From Lanius collurio (taxonomy: Eukaryota > Chordata > Aves > Passeriformes > Laniidae): a stretch of 64,000 nucleotides of DNA. Within the stretch, counting starts at the first letter, position 1, and the number at the start of each line of letters is the position of its first letter. The stretch spans positions 2,831,016 to 2,895,015 of the forward strand of contig JACBWW010000039.1 of assembly GCA_020086605.1 (NCBI GenBank), given 5' to 3'. The notes under the pieces are model-generated. The model ran no database searches. It was not told the DNA's origin and saw nothing but the letters and a program-made list of their open reading frames with translations. The translations under genes were made by a program, and so were the position numbers. Of the stretch, positions 1 to 12,400 are shown one piece after another.

Positions 1-2397
1 AGTAAATGGGCAAGCCCTATCATATGCACTGGGGAGCGTGGAAATCCAACAGCATTTCAGTGCCCTGAACAAACTCTGTGGGGAGTATTGATTCTGCCTG
101 TACCTTCCAAAAAAAGGGATGCAAGCAAAGACTCTCCTGGGCCAGCTGTATCAGCATCAGAGAGAACGAAGGGAACACAAACAAAGCCCAGATGTGCTGC
201 ACACCCTCCCAGCTGTGATCCTGGCACAGGAGGGCACACAGCTACAGCTGCACCACGTGTCCCTGCCAGCCTGGGAGGGGAAGGGCTGCCCAGAGCAGTC
301 CCCCAAAGTCTGTGCACTGCAGACATCCCACACAGCAACTGCTCACAGCTTCTTCCTGAAGGCCTTTGGATGCTGGGGAACAGCTGCAGCACCCTTTGCC
401 TTATGGAGGGCTAACAAACCAGGTGCCTTGTGCAAAACAAAAGGGCCATTCCATCTCCTTTCCAAGCTGTGTCTTTTAAGCTTCATTATTTCACCTGTTT
501 CATAGCCTGTCATAAACACAGAGTGGTCAAACATCTCCTGAGAAAGCTGGGTAGGGGTGAGGTGTTTGCACTGTGCAGCAGCACAAAGTCACCTCACCTG
601 TTCTGGCTCAGGTCCCGTCGTCCTTGGGGCACAGCAGAGGTCACAGTGTGCCAATTTTCCATTGCCATGAGCCCAATCCCCACCAAATAGCTCCACAAAG
701 GGACAGGCCTGTGTCCTAACATCTGTTTGGTCAGGCACCAGATTTTCTTACCAGCCTAATGAATCAGTGAACCGTGCATGAAGTACTTGCTTTATCTCTT
801 GCACCCAGAGCCCAAGCCACAGCTTGATCCTCAAGGCACCAGTGCAAGCAGCCACCTTCAGCACCAGCCAAAATTTCTGCAACATCTAAGACAGCACAGG
901 CAGAAATCTGCAAGTTACCTCCAAAAATGGAAGCAGAACAGTCTTATTGCCCAAGTTTTGCAATATGATTTTTACATCTCTGCTGGGGAGGGTTTAGTTT
1001 CTGGTCTATCAGTTTCTCCCTCTGCTTTACAGTGCAGTGTGGAGCTGATTCTGTGCTGATTCTGAGGGGCCTGTGCAAATGGAGCCCACGTGGACTTGTT
1101 CTCACGTGACTGCTTATGTACTGAATTCAGCAGCTCTCTTTCCCATGCCAAATAGAGAGCACAGAGAATTTTAAATAATAATAATAATAATTTTAAAAAA
1201 ATCTTAAATGAATTGATTATACCCAACACAATTTCACTGTGGATTGTATTACCTGGGGGAAATGTAGCAGGCCTTTGACACATGAAAAAAAATGTTTCTA
1301 GTAGATATTCTTGTTATATTTGTGAGGAGAGAAGGTATATTTCCCCTAAATTTTTTTCATAGCTTTTTCCAAGGCAAGCTTCTTCCAAATCAAAACCTGT
1401 AGCACCCAGACATCCAGAATCATATTCCACTTCTAAAGCAGGCAAAAACTCAAGTGAAATTCAAACACCTGAAACATGCTTTTCCTTGCAGTACAGCACT
1501 GAAAGCAAAAGTTGCTTTATAAAATAGAAATTAAATGTTAAATCTCTGTAAGACTGCATTTTAATCAAGCATGAAAGGCAATACAGCAGATGGAAGTGGT
1601 CGTACATTCTGCCCTTGCCTCAAATATCTCTTTTTAAAAGCACATTGAAAGAGTTCCACAAAATAAAAAAAAAAAGCTTTTCTTCACATAATTCTCAGTA
1701 TTACAGAGTCATCTTGCTATCATTTTGTGTTTTCTTCCTTATTTTACTGCTGCTTTATACACTGTGCTTTACCAAAGCAATACAAATGTGTCTTCGTTAT
1801 GCCTACTCCTCATTTACTAACACTTCAAACTTGCTAGCTCAGTACTAGCAGCAATCCAGCTGTGGCAGAGAGCAGCACAGACCATAAAGCCTGTGCAGGA
1901 GCAGTAAATACCTCGCAGATAGCCTGCCTTCAACTCTGTGCTGCTCCACTTAAACCATTACCAGGACCTGGGAGGGTTTAAGTGCAGGCACCGCAGTGCA
2001 GCCCTGTGCTTTGTGCTGCCCAGGTTCTCCTGCCCCAGCCTTTGCTAATGCTGTTTTCTGCTCTGTTTACACAGCAGTTTTAGGGCCCTGTTTGTCTGTG
2101 TTATTGTTGTTATTGGAGTATTGATACGGACACAGCAGCAGTGCTTCAGCCTGGAGAGCAGTGCTGCTCTGAAAAATGACTGCTCACTCTGGTCTCTGAC
2201 CAGCTGCAAGGAAAGGCTTCCATTTCCCAGTAATCACTTATTCCAGTCCGACATGCAGGCCAGGTAAATTAATCTGAGTATCCTCTTGAAAAAAAAACCA
2301 AAAAAAACCCCAAAAAAACCCCCAAACCCTAAATGAAAATTGGAGTAACACTGTTATTCATTCAGACACAGTCAAGAGTGTGAGCCACATTGCTTAC
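1..2397 (-). other. HTR2C: Start of the HTR2C intron that follows the TM3-TM4 exon
   Basis: This is intronic sequence downstream of donor gtaagc at 2396-2397. The final coding exon (start of TM5 onward) is not present in either strand of this stretch. A short TAA-type repeat lies at 1174-1191 and an A-rich tract at 2289-2330. The first 180 nt of the intron contain no stretch complementary to the edited segment of the exon. ORFs here (for example at 88-414) have no recognisable similarity. Confidence 0.85.
2289..2330. repeat. A-rich low-complexity tract (A7-C2-4 units)
   Basis: Runs of seven to eight A separated by short C runs, within the intron about 70-110 nt downstream of the TM3-TM4 exon donor. 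On the transcribed strand it reads as a G/U-rich tract. Confidence 0.8.
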
Positions 2398-2598
2398 CTA
2401 TGGATATGGTCCAAACTGCAGCAATTTTCATAATGGCCTTGGTGCGGGAATTGAAGCGGCTGTGCTCAATGGGATTGCGAATTGCTACGTACCGATCAAG
2501 AGAGATGGCACAGAGGTGCATAATAGATGCAGTTGAAAAGAGCACATCTAGGGAAATCCATATAGGGCACAACTGTTTAGGCAAAGGCCAAGCATAAT
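2398..2598 (-). CDS. HTR2C: Serotonin receptor 2C, second coding exon (TM3, DRY, ICL2, TM4)
   Basis: This 201-bp exon encodes residues 129-196 of the receptor, continuing the frame from 29824-30208 with split codons at both ends. It contains ECL1 ([11 protein letters not shown]), the TM3 disulfide Cys (C139, 3.25), the amine-binding Asp (D146, 3.32), the DRY motif (163-165) and TM4 with W191 (4.50). The loop [12 protein letters not shown] and TKAIMKIA are diagnostic for 5-HT2C; from family knowledge 2A has QNPIHHS and 2B has KKPIQAN. The acceptor follows a long pyrimidine tract (2601-2640 on the complementary strand) and the donor is ATAG|gtaagc. An internal GT donor lies 95 nt before the exon end. 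The residues corresponding to the mammalian edited positions are I168, N170 and I172, the unedited form. The rest of the receptor (TM5-TM7 and tail) is on an exon outside the window. Confidence 0.97.
2491..2492 (-). promoter_or_regulatory. HTR2C: Alternative 5' splice site (GU1 equivalent) inside HTR2C exon
   Basis: On the gene strand the sequence GATCG|GTACGT places a donor GT exactly 95 nt before the normal exon end (2398-2492 would be skipped). Mammalian HTR2C has an alternative donor at this same position; its use removes 95 nt (exon Vb), shifts the frame and yields a truncated receptor. The position and the donor-like context are seen here. Whether the site is used in this species is not shown. 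Confidence 0.65.
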
Positions 2599-2640
2599 CT
2601 GAAACATAGAGAGAAAAGAAATGAAAGGAAAAAAAGGAAA

Positions 2641-5600
2641 GGAAATAATTTGGGAAGCTAGGCCATCATTTCTGAGAAACCATTGGGTTATTTTAGCTCT
2701 GTGACACCAGTAAGGGGCATGTGAGTGAGGAGTGGACAAGAAACCTCTCATGGGACTTCTCTGCAGGCAGTTCCTGGCTCTGGGCACTCCATAAACCCAT
2801 AGCCAGTTCCCACACATCTGGTTTCTGTGACCAGTGGCTAAAGGGCAGTGACCATTTTAGCTTTGTTCCCCACTCTTAACCTTTCTTCCAGATCTTTACA
2901 AAATAAAATATTACATTCCTTTATAACTTGCTCATCACATTGTTTTCATGGATTGCAAAGCACTGTGTGGCATTAACTTCAGTCAGATCCTTTCTAAAAC
3001 TCCCTTGATATGTCTGTCTCAGTTTCTGTCTGCTGAGGAGAGAGGAAGCAGACAGTTTTTCTGCACAGTCTAACACAGAGCTAAATGATTCTACTTCACC
3101 TTTTCTCCCCAGGCAGTGTACCTTGGTATCAAAGGGATACTTGGCTCCTTACAGAGAAGGTGGGATTGAGTGGCTGAAATTCAAAAACTGTTTTGAAGGT
3201 AGACAGAGCGCAGTGTTATTCTTTTCAGAAACTATGTTAGCAAACAGAACAGACTCAGCCACATCTGACAGCAGCTGGCACGCAGCTCGTTTGGGTGCCT
3301 GCACTTATTAAAATGTTTACTCAGTGCTGAAGTACAGCTTGAGAATAAAACTGACCCATAAAGATCCTCAAGGGCCACTGATATTTAAATCAAAGCCCAG
3401 AGAAAATTGATCTGTGAATGAAACTCCCATGTCAGTGTCCAGCATGGATTGTGCATGATCAATAACACATCCTGTCAAGCTCTGGGCTTCTTATGGAAAT
3501 AAATCAAGAGCTGAAAAGATAAGAGACTTCATAATAGTTGAATAATGAGATATTTTTGTGTCTTCACTCAGAACGTGGATACCTAAAGCAATCTTGAAGT
3601 TTACCCCAAGGATCAGAATCATCACTCTGCAGAATCAATGTTATATTAAGAATGGTGTAGCTCCATCCTACTGATCTCAAATGGAAAGGATGAAACAATA
3701 GTCTCAGAAATCATAGTTTGAAACAAGTTACCCAGCCAAGAGAGACCCAGGATACTTTCATGCAGAAACCTGAGAGTACCTGAACCAGAGTAAATTATTA
3801 CGAAATGTCCCAGAGAAGCCCAGGAACCTTTCACAATGAGCACAGCGGAACGAGAGGGACACATTAGTTCATTTTACCAGTGGGAAACACGCAGATGAAG
3901 TGCTAAGTACTCACCAAACCCACACAGCCAGACCTCAGCTCTGGGGAGATAAGCCACTCATTTTACTGAGTTTGCACCACCTCTATTAAATGGACTGTAA
4001 GTGGACTGAAATCCACAGCAGCAAGAATTTGAGAGGTCCCTATTAAAGGGAACTGAGTAAAGCACTTTGTGGCTGGAACATCTTTCCTTTAAAAGGCACC
4101 TCTGTTGTACAAATGAATAGAGCTTGATTAAATATGACTCAGCCCCTTTATAACTCTACAATCAAATTCTCTGCCTCCTGCTCACCTTCACACTTTGCAA
4201 TAACTGAGGACATCATTGCCATCAATCTGCAGCTGAGCTCAGAGCTGCAGCTAAGCACACCTTGGGTTTAATGATGCCTCAATGAATGCTCTGGGGAAGA
4301 ACAAGTCAGAAATCCTACAAGTGGTTGCCGTGCTCCCTGTACAGCCCCAGGCTTTCCCTGCCAACCCACACTAAAACACATTCAGCACACTTCATCCCTC
4401 CCTACTTCTGCTCGGAGTTGCCAGAGCCAGCTTTGTGCTGCAGGCTGAGATGAACCGTGAGCACAAAGGCCCTGAGCGTGCCCTGACGGAGGAAGCATTC
4501 CCTGGGAGCTTGTGCAGAGTGATCACGACTGCAGACAGCCCCTGCAGAGGGGAACAGTGGCATTGATGGCTACTCCCCACACCAGGCAGATGGCCAGGAA
4601 ACCTCCAGGCTCCAGAAAAAGACACTCGGCCTCCAGGCTTCCTGTGTGTGGGAGCATCCCCAGCCTGATCCACGGTGCTGCTGTGGGTACTGCCTGATGC
4701 CTGACACTTGCTAGACCTGGAAGAGGTTTCTAAAGCAACCACCTTTTCAGCATTATTGAATGATGAATAGCCTCTCTTACTTCTTCCTTCAAGCTATCCA
4801 AACACTTCTAGTGACTGATTCCCCCCGGAACAACTTCTGCTATTGATGTGAACCAGCACAGCACAGCAACCCCAAAGCTGTCAGCAGCAAAAGCAGGGAG
4901 GAGGCATCACCTGCTGTCAGCCCTGGCACTGCAGGAACCACAGACACCAACAGATCCAAGCCATGCTGCCCAGAACTACTGCCCAGGCAAACTGCCAGGA
5001 TGTTTTTGAAGATAAAGGTGAGATGAGAGTTCTCCTAAAGCCAAATCCTGTTAGTTTTTACTGTCCCAGGGCACCCCACTGCACTTCTAGCTGAACAGCC
5101 AGTTGTAAGAGTAGACATTTTATTTTCTCAGGAAGTTTCCTAAAATGATCTGCAATAACAAAATGTCACTCTGGAAATTTGTAGAGTGGCAGCTTGTAAC
5201 ACATCACTGTAGCTCGATAGGAAGGGCATAATATACCTTCTATCTCAAAATGTAATTATTTTTAAGTAAGCATGGTGCGTGCCTTTGAGAAACACCTACA
5301 CAGCCTACAAAGCCAGTAATTTGTAAAAAAAGAAAAACAGCTTTATTCTAATTCTGTTTTGAATAAATGCACAAAACATAGGAAATGTGCCCTGTGACTG
5401 TGCCAAGATGCAAACAAGGATTTAAAAAAAAAAAATCTGTTAACGATGTTATACCTTTAAAACAATTTTATCCTCAGAAACACTCTAATTACAGAGGGTA
5501 ACATTTCTCTAATTTGTTCTTTTTTCTCTTATTTCATTTACAAAGAATAGCAGTTACCCTATATTTAGAAGAGCAGATGACTGAGTGAAATGAATTCTTG

Positions 5601-6615
5601 GACCCCAGCACCTCTAAGATGTAGTAATTGTGTTTCCAATGGAAAACATTCATCTCAGTCCAAATTTGGCTTCAAAAACGAAACAGTGCTAAAACACCTG
5701 CGGAAGCAAAAAACCAAATATTTGTAAGAAAATCTGATTTTTGTACCTTGAATTAATCTGAGTCCTTAAAATCATAGATTTAATGCACTGCCTGGTAGAT
5801 CAGATAGGAGAGTGCTGAAGGGAATTAGATGAATGCAGCAGATCAGAACAAAAGTTGGTATTTCTTTATCCAGCATGTAATCAAACCGCAGATTTTTTGT
5901 GCCTGCAGATATTTTGTGGGTGGTAGAAGTTTACAATGGCCAAATTCACAGAGAAAAGAGTAGAGAAGAGTATTGCAGTGATATTACTTTGAGATCAGTG
6001 TTAGCTTCTGGCTCTGGTCACAATAAAACTATTGTGTAAAAAATCCAGGAAGGAAACTTCTCCAGAATATTGCTTCAGCCTCCAGTGCTGAATAGCATCT
6101 CATGGAATCTGTGGTTGATGTGGTTCCTCACAGGACACATAGGACAGACACTCCTATTTAACCAGCAGTCGTGGTCCCCAGGTGGGATTTCATCTCCTGC
6201 CCTGGGGTGAAAAAGCAAACCACAGTTGCTGTGTGTCCCTGAACAGCTGAGATGAGTAAAAACTGTTGGCAGAAAAAGAAAGAAACTCAAAAGCATTTTG
6301 GCAAAGTGACAGACCATCTCTGTGTGTAGTTAATTTGCTGTCAGATAAGAGTTCCTTACATTTCTGGTGTTTTCCATGGGGAAAGATGGCAGCTGTGAAC
6401 CTGAGTCCCCTTTGTCAGAGGGTTTCTGCATGTGGGTGAAAAGTGCTGCTTAGCACTGTTAGGGGCACTGTAGTGTTCAGTGCATGAGAGTCAGAATTAC
6501 CAGCTAGATAGCAGGAGGTGACTGAATAATCCAAAACACAGCAAATGGAAACAAAATTAAATATGTCAAATGGTAAACCAGAATTACTCCAGATTGTAGG
6601 AGGATGGCTGCACAG
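2641..6615. other. Intron stretch with no recognisable gene or repeat
   Basis: AT-rich unique-looking sequence with many short chance ORFs (the longest, 4392-4742 minus, 116 aa, is low-complexity and unlike any family I know). No splice-bordered coding segment or repeat end was found. Confidence 0.6.
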
Positions 6616-6660
6616 AAAAAAAAAAAAAAAAGAAAAAGAAAAAGAAAAAGAAAAAAAAGA
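6616..6660. repeat. (AAAAAG)n simple repeat
   Basis: A pure-purine tract beginning as poly(A) and continuing as AAAAAG units. It produces the lysine/glutamate or phenylalanine/serine runs in overlapping chance ORFs. Confidence 0.9.
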
Positions 6661-6920
6661 GAGTGGTTTCTTGTACATATTCAGAACTTCTACAACGCAA
6701 TCTGGTCCAGGATATCTTCTGGGAAAATGTTGTGTAACACCTAGGAATAATTTGGAATAACAGCAACAAAATACCTGCTTACACCACAATAAAATGAAGA
6801 ATTATGTAAAATTCATCTCAGTAGCTTCAAGAGTTTTTCCATGAGAAACTCACAGCAATCTGCATCAATCATTTCTTTTCCAGCCAAGCACAGGAATTTG
6901 GAAAAGGTTTCAGAACATAT

Positions 6921-7198
6921 TTGTTGTGTTTAGCCAGTATCTTTTGGGATGGATGGAAGGATAAAAACCATCCTTCAAAGTGACACAGGAAGAAAAAGGG
7001 GATATTTTGCCTCATTATGACATTTTACATGTATATACATATGTGCAAACTATAGATATTATTTATATAAAAGAAACAGAGCTAGCAGGTGCAGAATAAG
7101 TACTAAAGATGCTTAAGTGTTCAAAAGCCCCTTTTAACATTGTTCATTGGCTTGGCCAAAAACTAAAATACATGCAATATTTCTCATTTTAGGCTTCT
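6921..7198 (+). repeat. Direct duplication, copy 1
   Basis: This segment recurs in direct orientation at 9132-9444 with high similarity (for example the shared tracts gacacaggaagaaaaagggg and caaaagccccttttaacatt). The two copies are about 2.2 kb apart and a solo LTR sits between them. This copy has the shorter central AT stretch. It is either an old local duplication or two copies of an unclassified dispersed repeat. No TIR or target duplication is visible. Confidence 0.85.
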
Positions 7199-7597
7199 GA
7201 TATTTACTGTTTTTACAGTTCACTTCTAACCCCTTTAACGAATTGAATGAAAAAAAATAGGGATTTGAATAAATCCCAGTACAAAGCACAATTTCCCAGC
7301 AGTTAAAATGGCAACACTAGGCGTGCTTGAAGCACCTTTTGGGTCATCCCGTGGCTGCCACAGATCTATTGCAGGCTATACACTGACCCACTGCTCTGTG
7401 TAGTGCTCTGACTCTTGGAAAAAGCCACAAAGGCACCAGGAGGTGCCTCAAATGATTCCCTGAGCATTCCAAACTGAGCTGAGTGCCCCTTGCAATGGCA
7501 GCACTCGCTTGGGTTTCCTGTAACTGAGAGCAGCAGCAGCAAACACAAACAGCAACCCAGAAATCACCTCAAACCTGTCATTTCCTGATAGGTTGTG

Positions 7598-8302
7598 TGT
7601 TATAAATAAGGGACCAGATTACCAATTTAACAATTATCCATTTATTTTGTACTACATTGTAGCTTTGTTTGAATGTGATTTTGTGCTTTGTTGTAGCTTT
7701 GATAGGATCTCTCTTGTAGTTTAAGAAAGAAACCCACACGTCGTTGTGGAGAAACCAGCTTCTTATCAGACCTTACATTGCTATGCAAGAATGTACCACC
7801 CTTACCCCTTTAGGAGCTGACCTGCCTGGAGAGTAGTAGATAAGGAAAAGACAGAAGAAAAAAAAAAAAAAAAGAAGAAAAGGGGCTGAATATGCAAACT
7901 AGAGCTGAAAAGACCCTTGGGAGTAAAAAAACCCCTAAAAATAATAATTTAAAACGAGCCAACAAACTTTTAAGAAAAATGAACCAGGCTACTCTATAGG
8001 CGACTACTACCTGGCCAGCTTTTGAGTTCTCCAAAAAGTCACCGTAACAAAAAAGTCTATTGGAGCCACTGCCCTGAGGACAGCGAATTACCACCATGGC
8101 CTTCGTATACCCTTGGGTATACAGCCACGCCTCGTGAGGAACGCTTGAAGGCCCGGCTCTATCACAGGGAGTGGCAGAGCCGAATTTCCTCCTCCTCCAA
8201 GTCAAAGCTGGGGGCAACGAAGCTGGCCGGAGCCCCCACCCGAGCTGATCACTTTTAATAAAGGCTTAAAAAGGACCATCAGTCCTGCCCTTTTTTATTT
8301 CA
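7598..8302 (+). mobile_element. Solo LTR, ERVL-like, copy 1 (705 bp)
   Basis: A complete LTR beginning TGTTATAAAT and ending ATTTCA, flanked by the perfect 5-bp target duplication TTGTG (7593-7597 and 8303-8307). A polyadenylation signal AATAAA lies at 8257-8262 near the 3' end. The same element is present inverted at 46571-47290, which defines both ends. A 5-bp duplication is typical of the ERVL class. No internal retroviral region is attached, so it is a solo LTR from recombination. ORFs overlapping it on either strand (for example 7810-8217) are LTR sequence, not genes. Confidence 0.92.
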
Positions 8303-8307
8303 TTGTG

Positions 8308-9131
8308 CAGGTTTTGAAGACTCTTTCAGACATTCCAAGGAAACCCTCTGTTGTGGTTTGCAGAATAAAGCCTACTCTTTCCCACTGCTTTTTACCCCCT
8401 CTGCACCATTGAAAACTGAGGAATTTTGTACCAACCAGACTTTCCAGTGTTCACTTTAAAGTTTCATAGCTGCCACAGGCTTTACAAAAATAGAAAGCAA
8501 TTACATACAGTTTTAACATTACTGCATTGCACTATTCCCAAGGGAACGAAAGAATTTAAATGATTCTCTCCTCTCTCTCTTATCTAGGCAGCAAAGCATT
8601 TCTTAGTCTGAAATACCACATCAGGAAGTGTAAAGCTACGTTATCTCTTTTCTGCTAGTTTGTTTTCCTCAGATTTACATAGACAAATGACTCAGAGACA
8701 TCCCTATCAGTCGGAGAACCACACACCCGAGGGTGCTGAAAGTCTCCATTGTGCCCAAGAAGTACAGAACATCCTGCTTGTCCCCCCACAGCCATCAGTG
8801 TTTACCAGCACACCCACAGAGGGGCTCAGGCATATTCAGCCAAGACCTCTGGCTAAATAAAACTGGTCTCAAGGGCAGCACTGCCAATGCTTTTGATTTT
8901 ATCATCAACACTGTGGAATTTAATGTTTTTCCAATATATTGAACTCCTGGGTACCAAGTTACATGAGAAATTAGGCTTACCTTTAAGTTTCTAGTTTGCA
9001 TTTTTCTAAAGGAAGAAAAGGCTGTCCTAAGATGATCTGGATGCCTCAAACAGCACATGTTCTAGCCCAGCCCAGCACAGGGACATAATTACACACAAAG
9101 AATGATGGTGGCTTTTAGGAGGACTTTTTAA
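8308..9131. other. Intron stretch with no recognisable element
   Basis: Unique-looking AT-rich sequence between the solo LTR and the second duplication copy. Only short chance ORFs are present. Confidence 0.55.
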
Positions 9132-9444
9132 TTGTTGTGTTTAGTCAGCATCTATTGAGATGGATAGAGGATAAAAACCCTCTCTCAAAGTGACACAGGA
9201 AGAAAAAGGGGATATTTTGCCTCATTATGACATTTTACATATATATACACACTATATATATATAGTGTGCATATATATATACACATATATGCACACTATA
9301 GATATTATTTACATAAAAGAAACAGAGCTAACAGGTGCAGAATAAATACTAAAGATGCTTATGTGTTCAAAAGCCCCTTTTAACATTGTTCATTGGCTCA
9401 GCCAAAACCTAAAATAAATGCAATATTTCTTGTTTTAGGCTTCT
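9132..9444 (+). repeat. Direct duplication, copy 2, with AT expansion
   Basis: Second copy of the 6921-7198 segment, about 35 bp longer because of an expanded (TA)n/(CA)n centre. The centre includes a perfect 22-bp palindrome at 9248-9269 (cacactata...tatagtgtg). Similarity stops abruptly after ggcttct in both copies. Similarity may extend weakly upstream to about 9061 (copy 1 about 6885). Confidence 0.85.
9248..9269. repeat. Perfect 22-bp AT-centred palindrome
   Basis: Cacactata followed by TA units and tatagtgtg reads identically on both strands. It lies inside duplication copy 2, next to further TA/CA units and a second gcacactata, and is absent from copy 1. Confidence 0.85.
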
Positions 9445-12400
9445 AAAGTGCTGCAAGTTCAAAAACGCTCGAGTGGCCCAGCAGGTGCTGAGCAGAGGGT
9501 GGGCTCTGAGGTGATGTGATGGCCAAGAGAATGGAGGAGACCACCAAGTAAGAGAAGGAGGTGACCCTGTGTGCAGGCAGTGTTGGAGAGATCACTGCTG
9601 GCATCCCACACTCGACCAGAACATCTGTGAGTAGAAGATGCTGCTGAGCCATAGTGCAAGAGCACACAAAGGATTTATTAGGATCTGTGCCACTGATCAC
9701 ATCCAACTGGGCTGTGACACCATTCCTGAGCTCTGGGTTTCCTCTGAGCTATTTGTTTTTCAACACTTGGAGCTGTCAGCATGGCACAAGTGGCCCTCAG
9801 GCAGGGAGCTGCAGGAAATGGGCACGGAGCAGTGTGGACTCCTTTGGAAACCCCCCATCACTGAGGGAAACTCCAGAGGAGCTGAATGTGCCTCCAAAGA
9901 TATTTTGGGTTTTATCTCACAAGTTACAGTGATTAATTGATGTGACTGTATTTTATTGCAAATTAAACAACTGCACTCACTCTGCTGTTATAAGAATTTT
10001 AAATAACTGCTAGATTTTCCTTTCTATCCAGTATTGCAATGACTTGCAGTCTTGACAGGATGTGTTAAAAAGAAGGAAAATTAAAGCTAGAACAGATATA
10101 AATATCTGAGCTAGGGAAAGGTTGCTTGAATACCATTTAAGTAATATTTTAAGTGCAAGGAGCCAGCTTTCCAAATACTATACTTAAAACAACCCTGATA
10201 ATAAAATGGGATGTTTGCTAAGAAGCAAACCTAGTGAATGTTGTTTTCAGCCCAATGTCAGCATTTCTTCTCTTATGGAAATACAAAATTATTCTGATGT
10301 GATTTGTCATTCCATAAATCCATGTGTTAGATTGATTTTTTCATTTATTGGCAGAGACTAAAATTATGTTTGAAGCCAGAGGAAAATTTTCCAGGCTCAA
10401 TGATGTTCTCTGCCTGCAGTTAAAGCATCTGTAGCTGCATCTGGAATTTTTGCATTGAGTGATATGGACAGTTAATGGAGCAATGGTACAATTAATTGAA
10501 TTGTTTCAGCAAGTTCATATAAAGGGTTCCTTCCAGCATTTTAACTCCAAGAGAGCTATGATCTCTTCACACACTTCTGAGCTGCATGTTCTTCATAATA
10601 ATTTATCTAAATGGAACCACTGTCTAATAAAATATTCATTGCAGTAAACATTTTCTCTATTTACTGATGTTCTGTATGTCAGCACAGCATCAGGACAGGG
10701 CACTCTCCTTTAATTTCCTTCATGCAGGTCATAGATCAGCCTTCACCCGTTATTTAAACAACTAATAAAGCAACAGTTGAATGAACTGGAAAGTAAGCCC
10801 ACAAGCAAACACATCTCACAGGAATACCTTTTAAACATAAGAATATAAATATTTTCAAAAAATCTGTCTCCTAGCAAAGTGCACAAACATGTTGGTAACA
10901 GGTGGTTTTTCCTCAGTTTTGATGAAATTGAGAAAGATCCATTATCATAAGAAAGAGCTGCCAAAGCCTACAGATCATTTGAGGAAAATAAAATTCTGAA
11001 CTTAAAATGATGTGGCATTTTTCAATTACAGCTGACTGCTGAGCAGTTACCTTGGTTGGAACAAAGAAACCATCTGCTTGAACCCAGAGTTTCTAACATC
11101 AAATCAACTTCAGACTATGCCTCGATCCTAGGATGGGCCCTGGGGCTAGGGAGAGGACACAAAACCATAGAGAGGATTTTTTTTTAGGTATTTGGTTTTA
11201 TTTCAGCATAACTTAGTGGCAATTCAGATGTCTGTGCTATCCTGACAGCTGCCTTGGAGCCTGCATGGGATTAATCCTCTTTCTCAGCTCGGGCTCCCTC
11301 CTGATAATGCAACTGGACAAACTGGCCTCCAAATCATGATAAAATACCTGATTTCACAAAGACATAAAATAATAATTTTCTTCTTTTTTGATAAAAAAGG
11401 TTCCATATTCAGAGAGGACAGGTCAATCATTTTAACTAGCCAAGGTTTTTATTAAACATTCCAGGAAGATGACAAATTTGATAAGAATTTACACACTCAC
11501 TGCAAACCACATTGTGCAAACCAGCAGTGTTGGCTTTGAGCATACAGAGGCAGATGTTTGCTCTGCTATACCTGACATGCACACTCAGTACTTTTTCCCC
11601 TATGTCTTGGGACATAAAGCATGATGTGAGATCTGCTGTTTGAAAAGTGATTTTGCCTCCCTCTTACTGCAGGCTGCTTGATGTGCCCAGGATGTGATTC
11701 TCATTTTGACCCCATTCAGCTCAGCCCTGCACCTGCACCAGTCCCATGCCAAAGCCAAGTGAAACCCACACTCAATTTAGGGGTATTGGAGGAGTTCAGT
11801 GAATCAGCTTTCCATTAGGGTCAGTGGGTCAGTGGTCTGGGTGCACTCCCTGCCAGCGTGAGGCACAGTTTGCTGTCTGATGGGGTCAGAAGCCAGTACA
11901 AGCACTTGGTGAGACTGAGACTGGCAAGAAACCACTTCAACCAAAGGAAACAAGCCATGTTTTGGTCATGCTTAGAGATAATTATTTTCATTTCTGGTAT
12001 TTCTCAGAGCAGGATTTGCAAAACACAGTCCATATTTATCTCCTTCCAAGGCGATGGGCATCTCTGACTCTGTGTGATTTTACAGGTGGGAATGCCAGTG
12101 TGAGAGTGCTCCACAGAAGCCACTGCCAAAAGCAATTATCTGGGGGTTGCTAAGAAGCCTAGAAATTCTGGCCTTCATCCTTGAGTGCCATCTACTGTCC
12201 TGCTGTCACTGCATACCTGAGGTGCACACCACCCACTCACAAAGCATTTCTGCCCCTGTGCCCAGACTGCTCCTGACAGGGAACAGACACACTTCTCACT
12301 GCAGCAGAAATATCAGATTTGAGTTCAGCACACCGGAAACAGCACCTTCAGGGCTGTCCCAAGGGAATAATTTGCTAATAAACACTGTTCCATGTGCAGT

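Noticed and set aside
6415..6789. 124-aa minus ORF with a Phe/Ser run
   Set aside because: Produced by the (AAAAAG)n repeat at 6616-6660.
8766..8776. GAACATCCTGC resembling the miR-448 5p arm
   Set aside because: On the plus strand, opposite to HTR2C, with no partner arm. An 11-nt match is compatible with chance.
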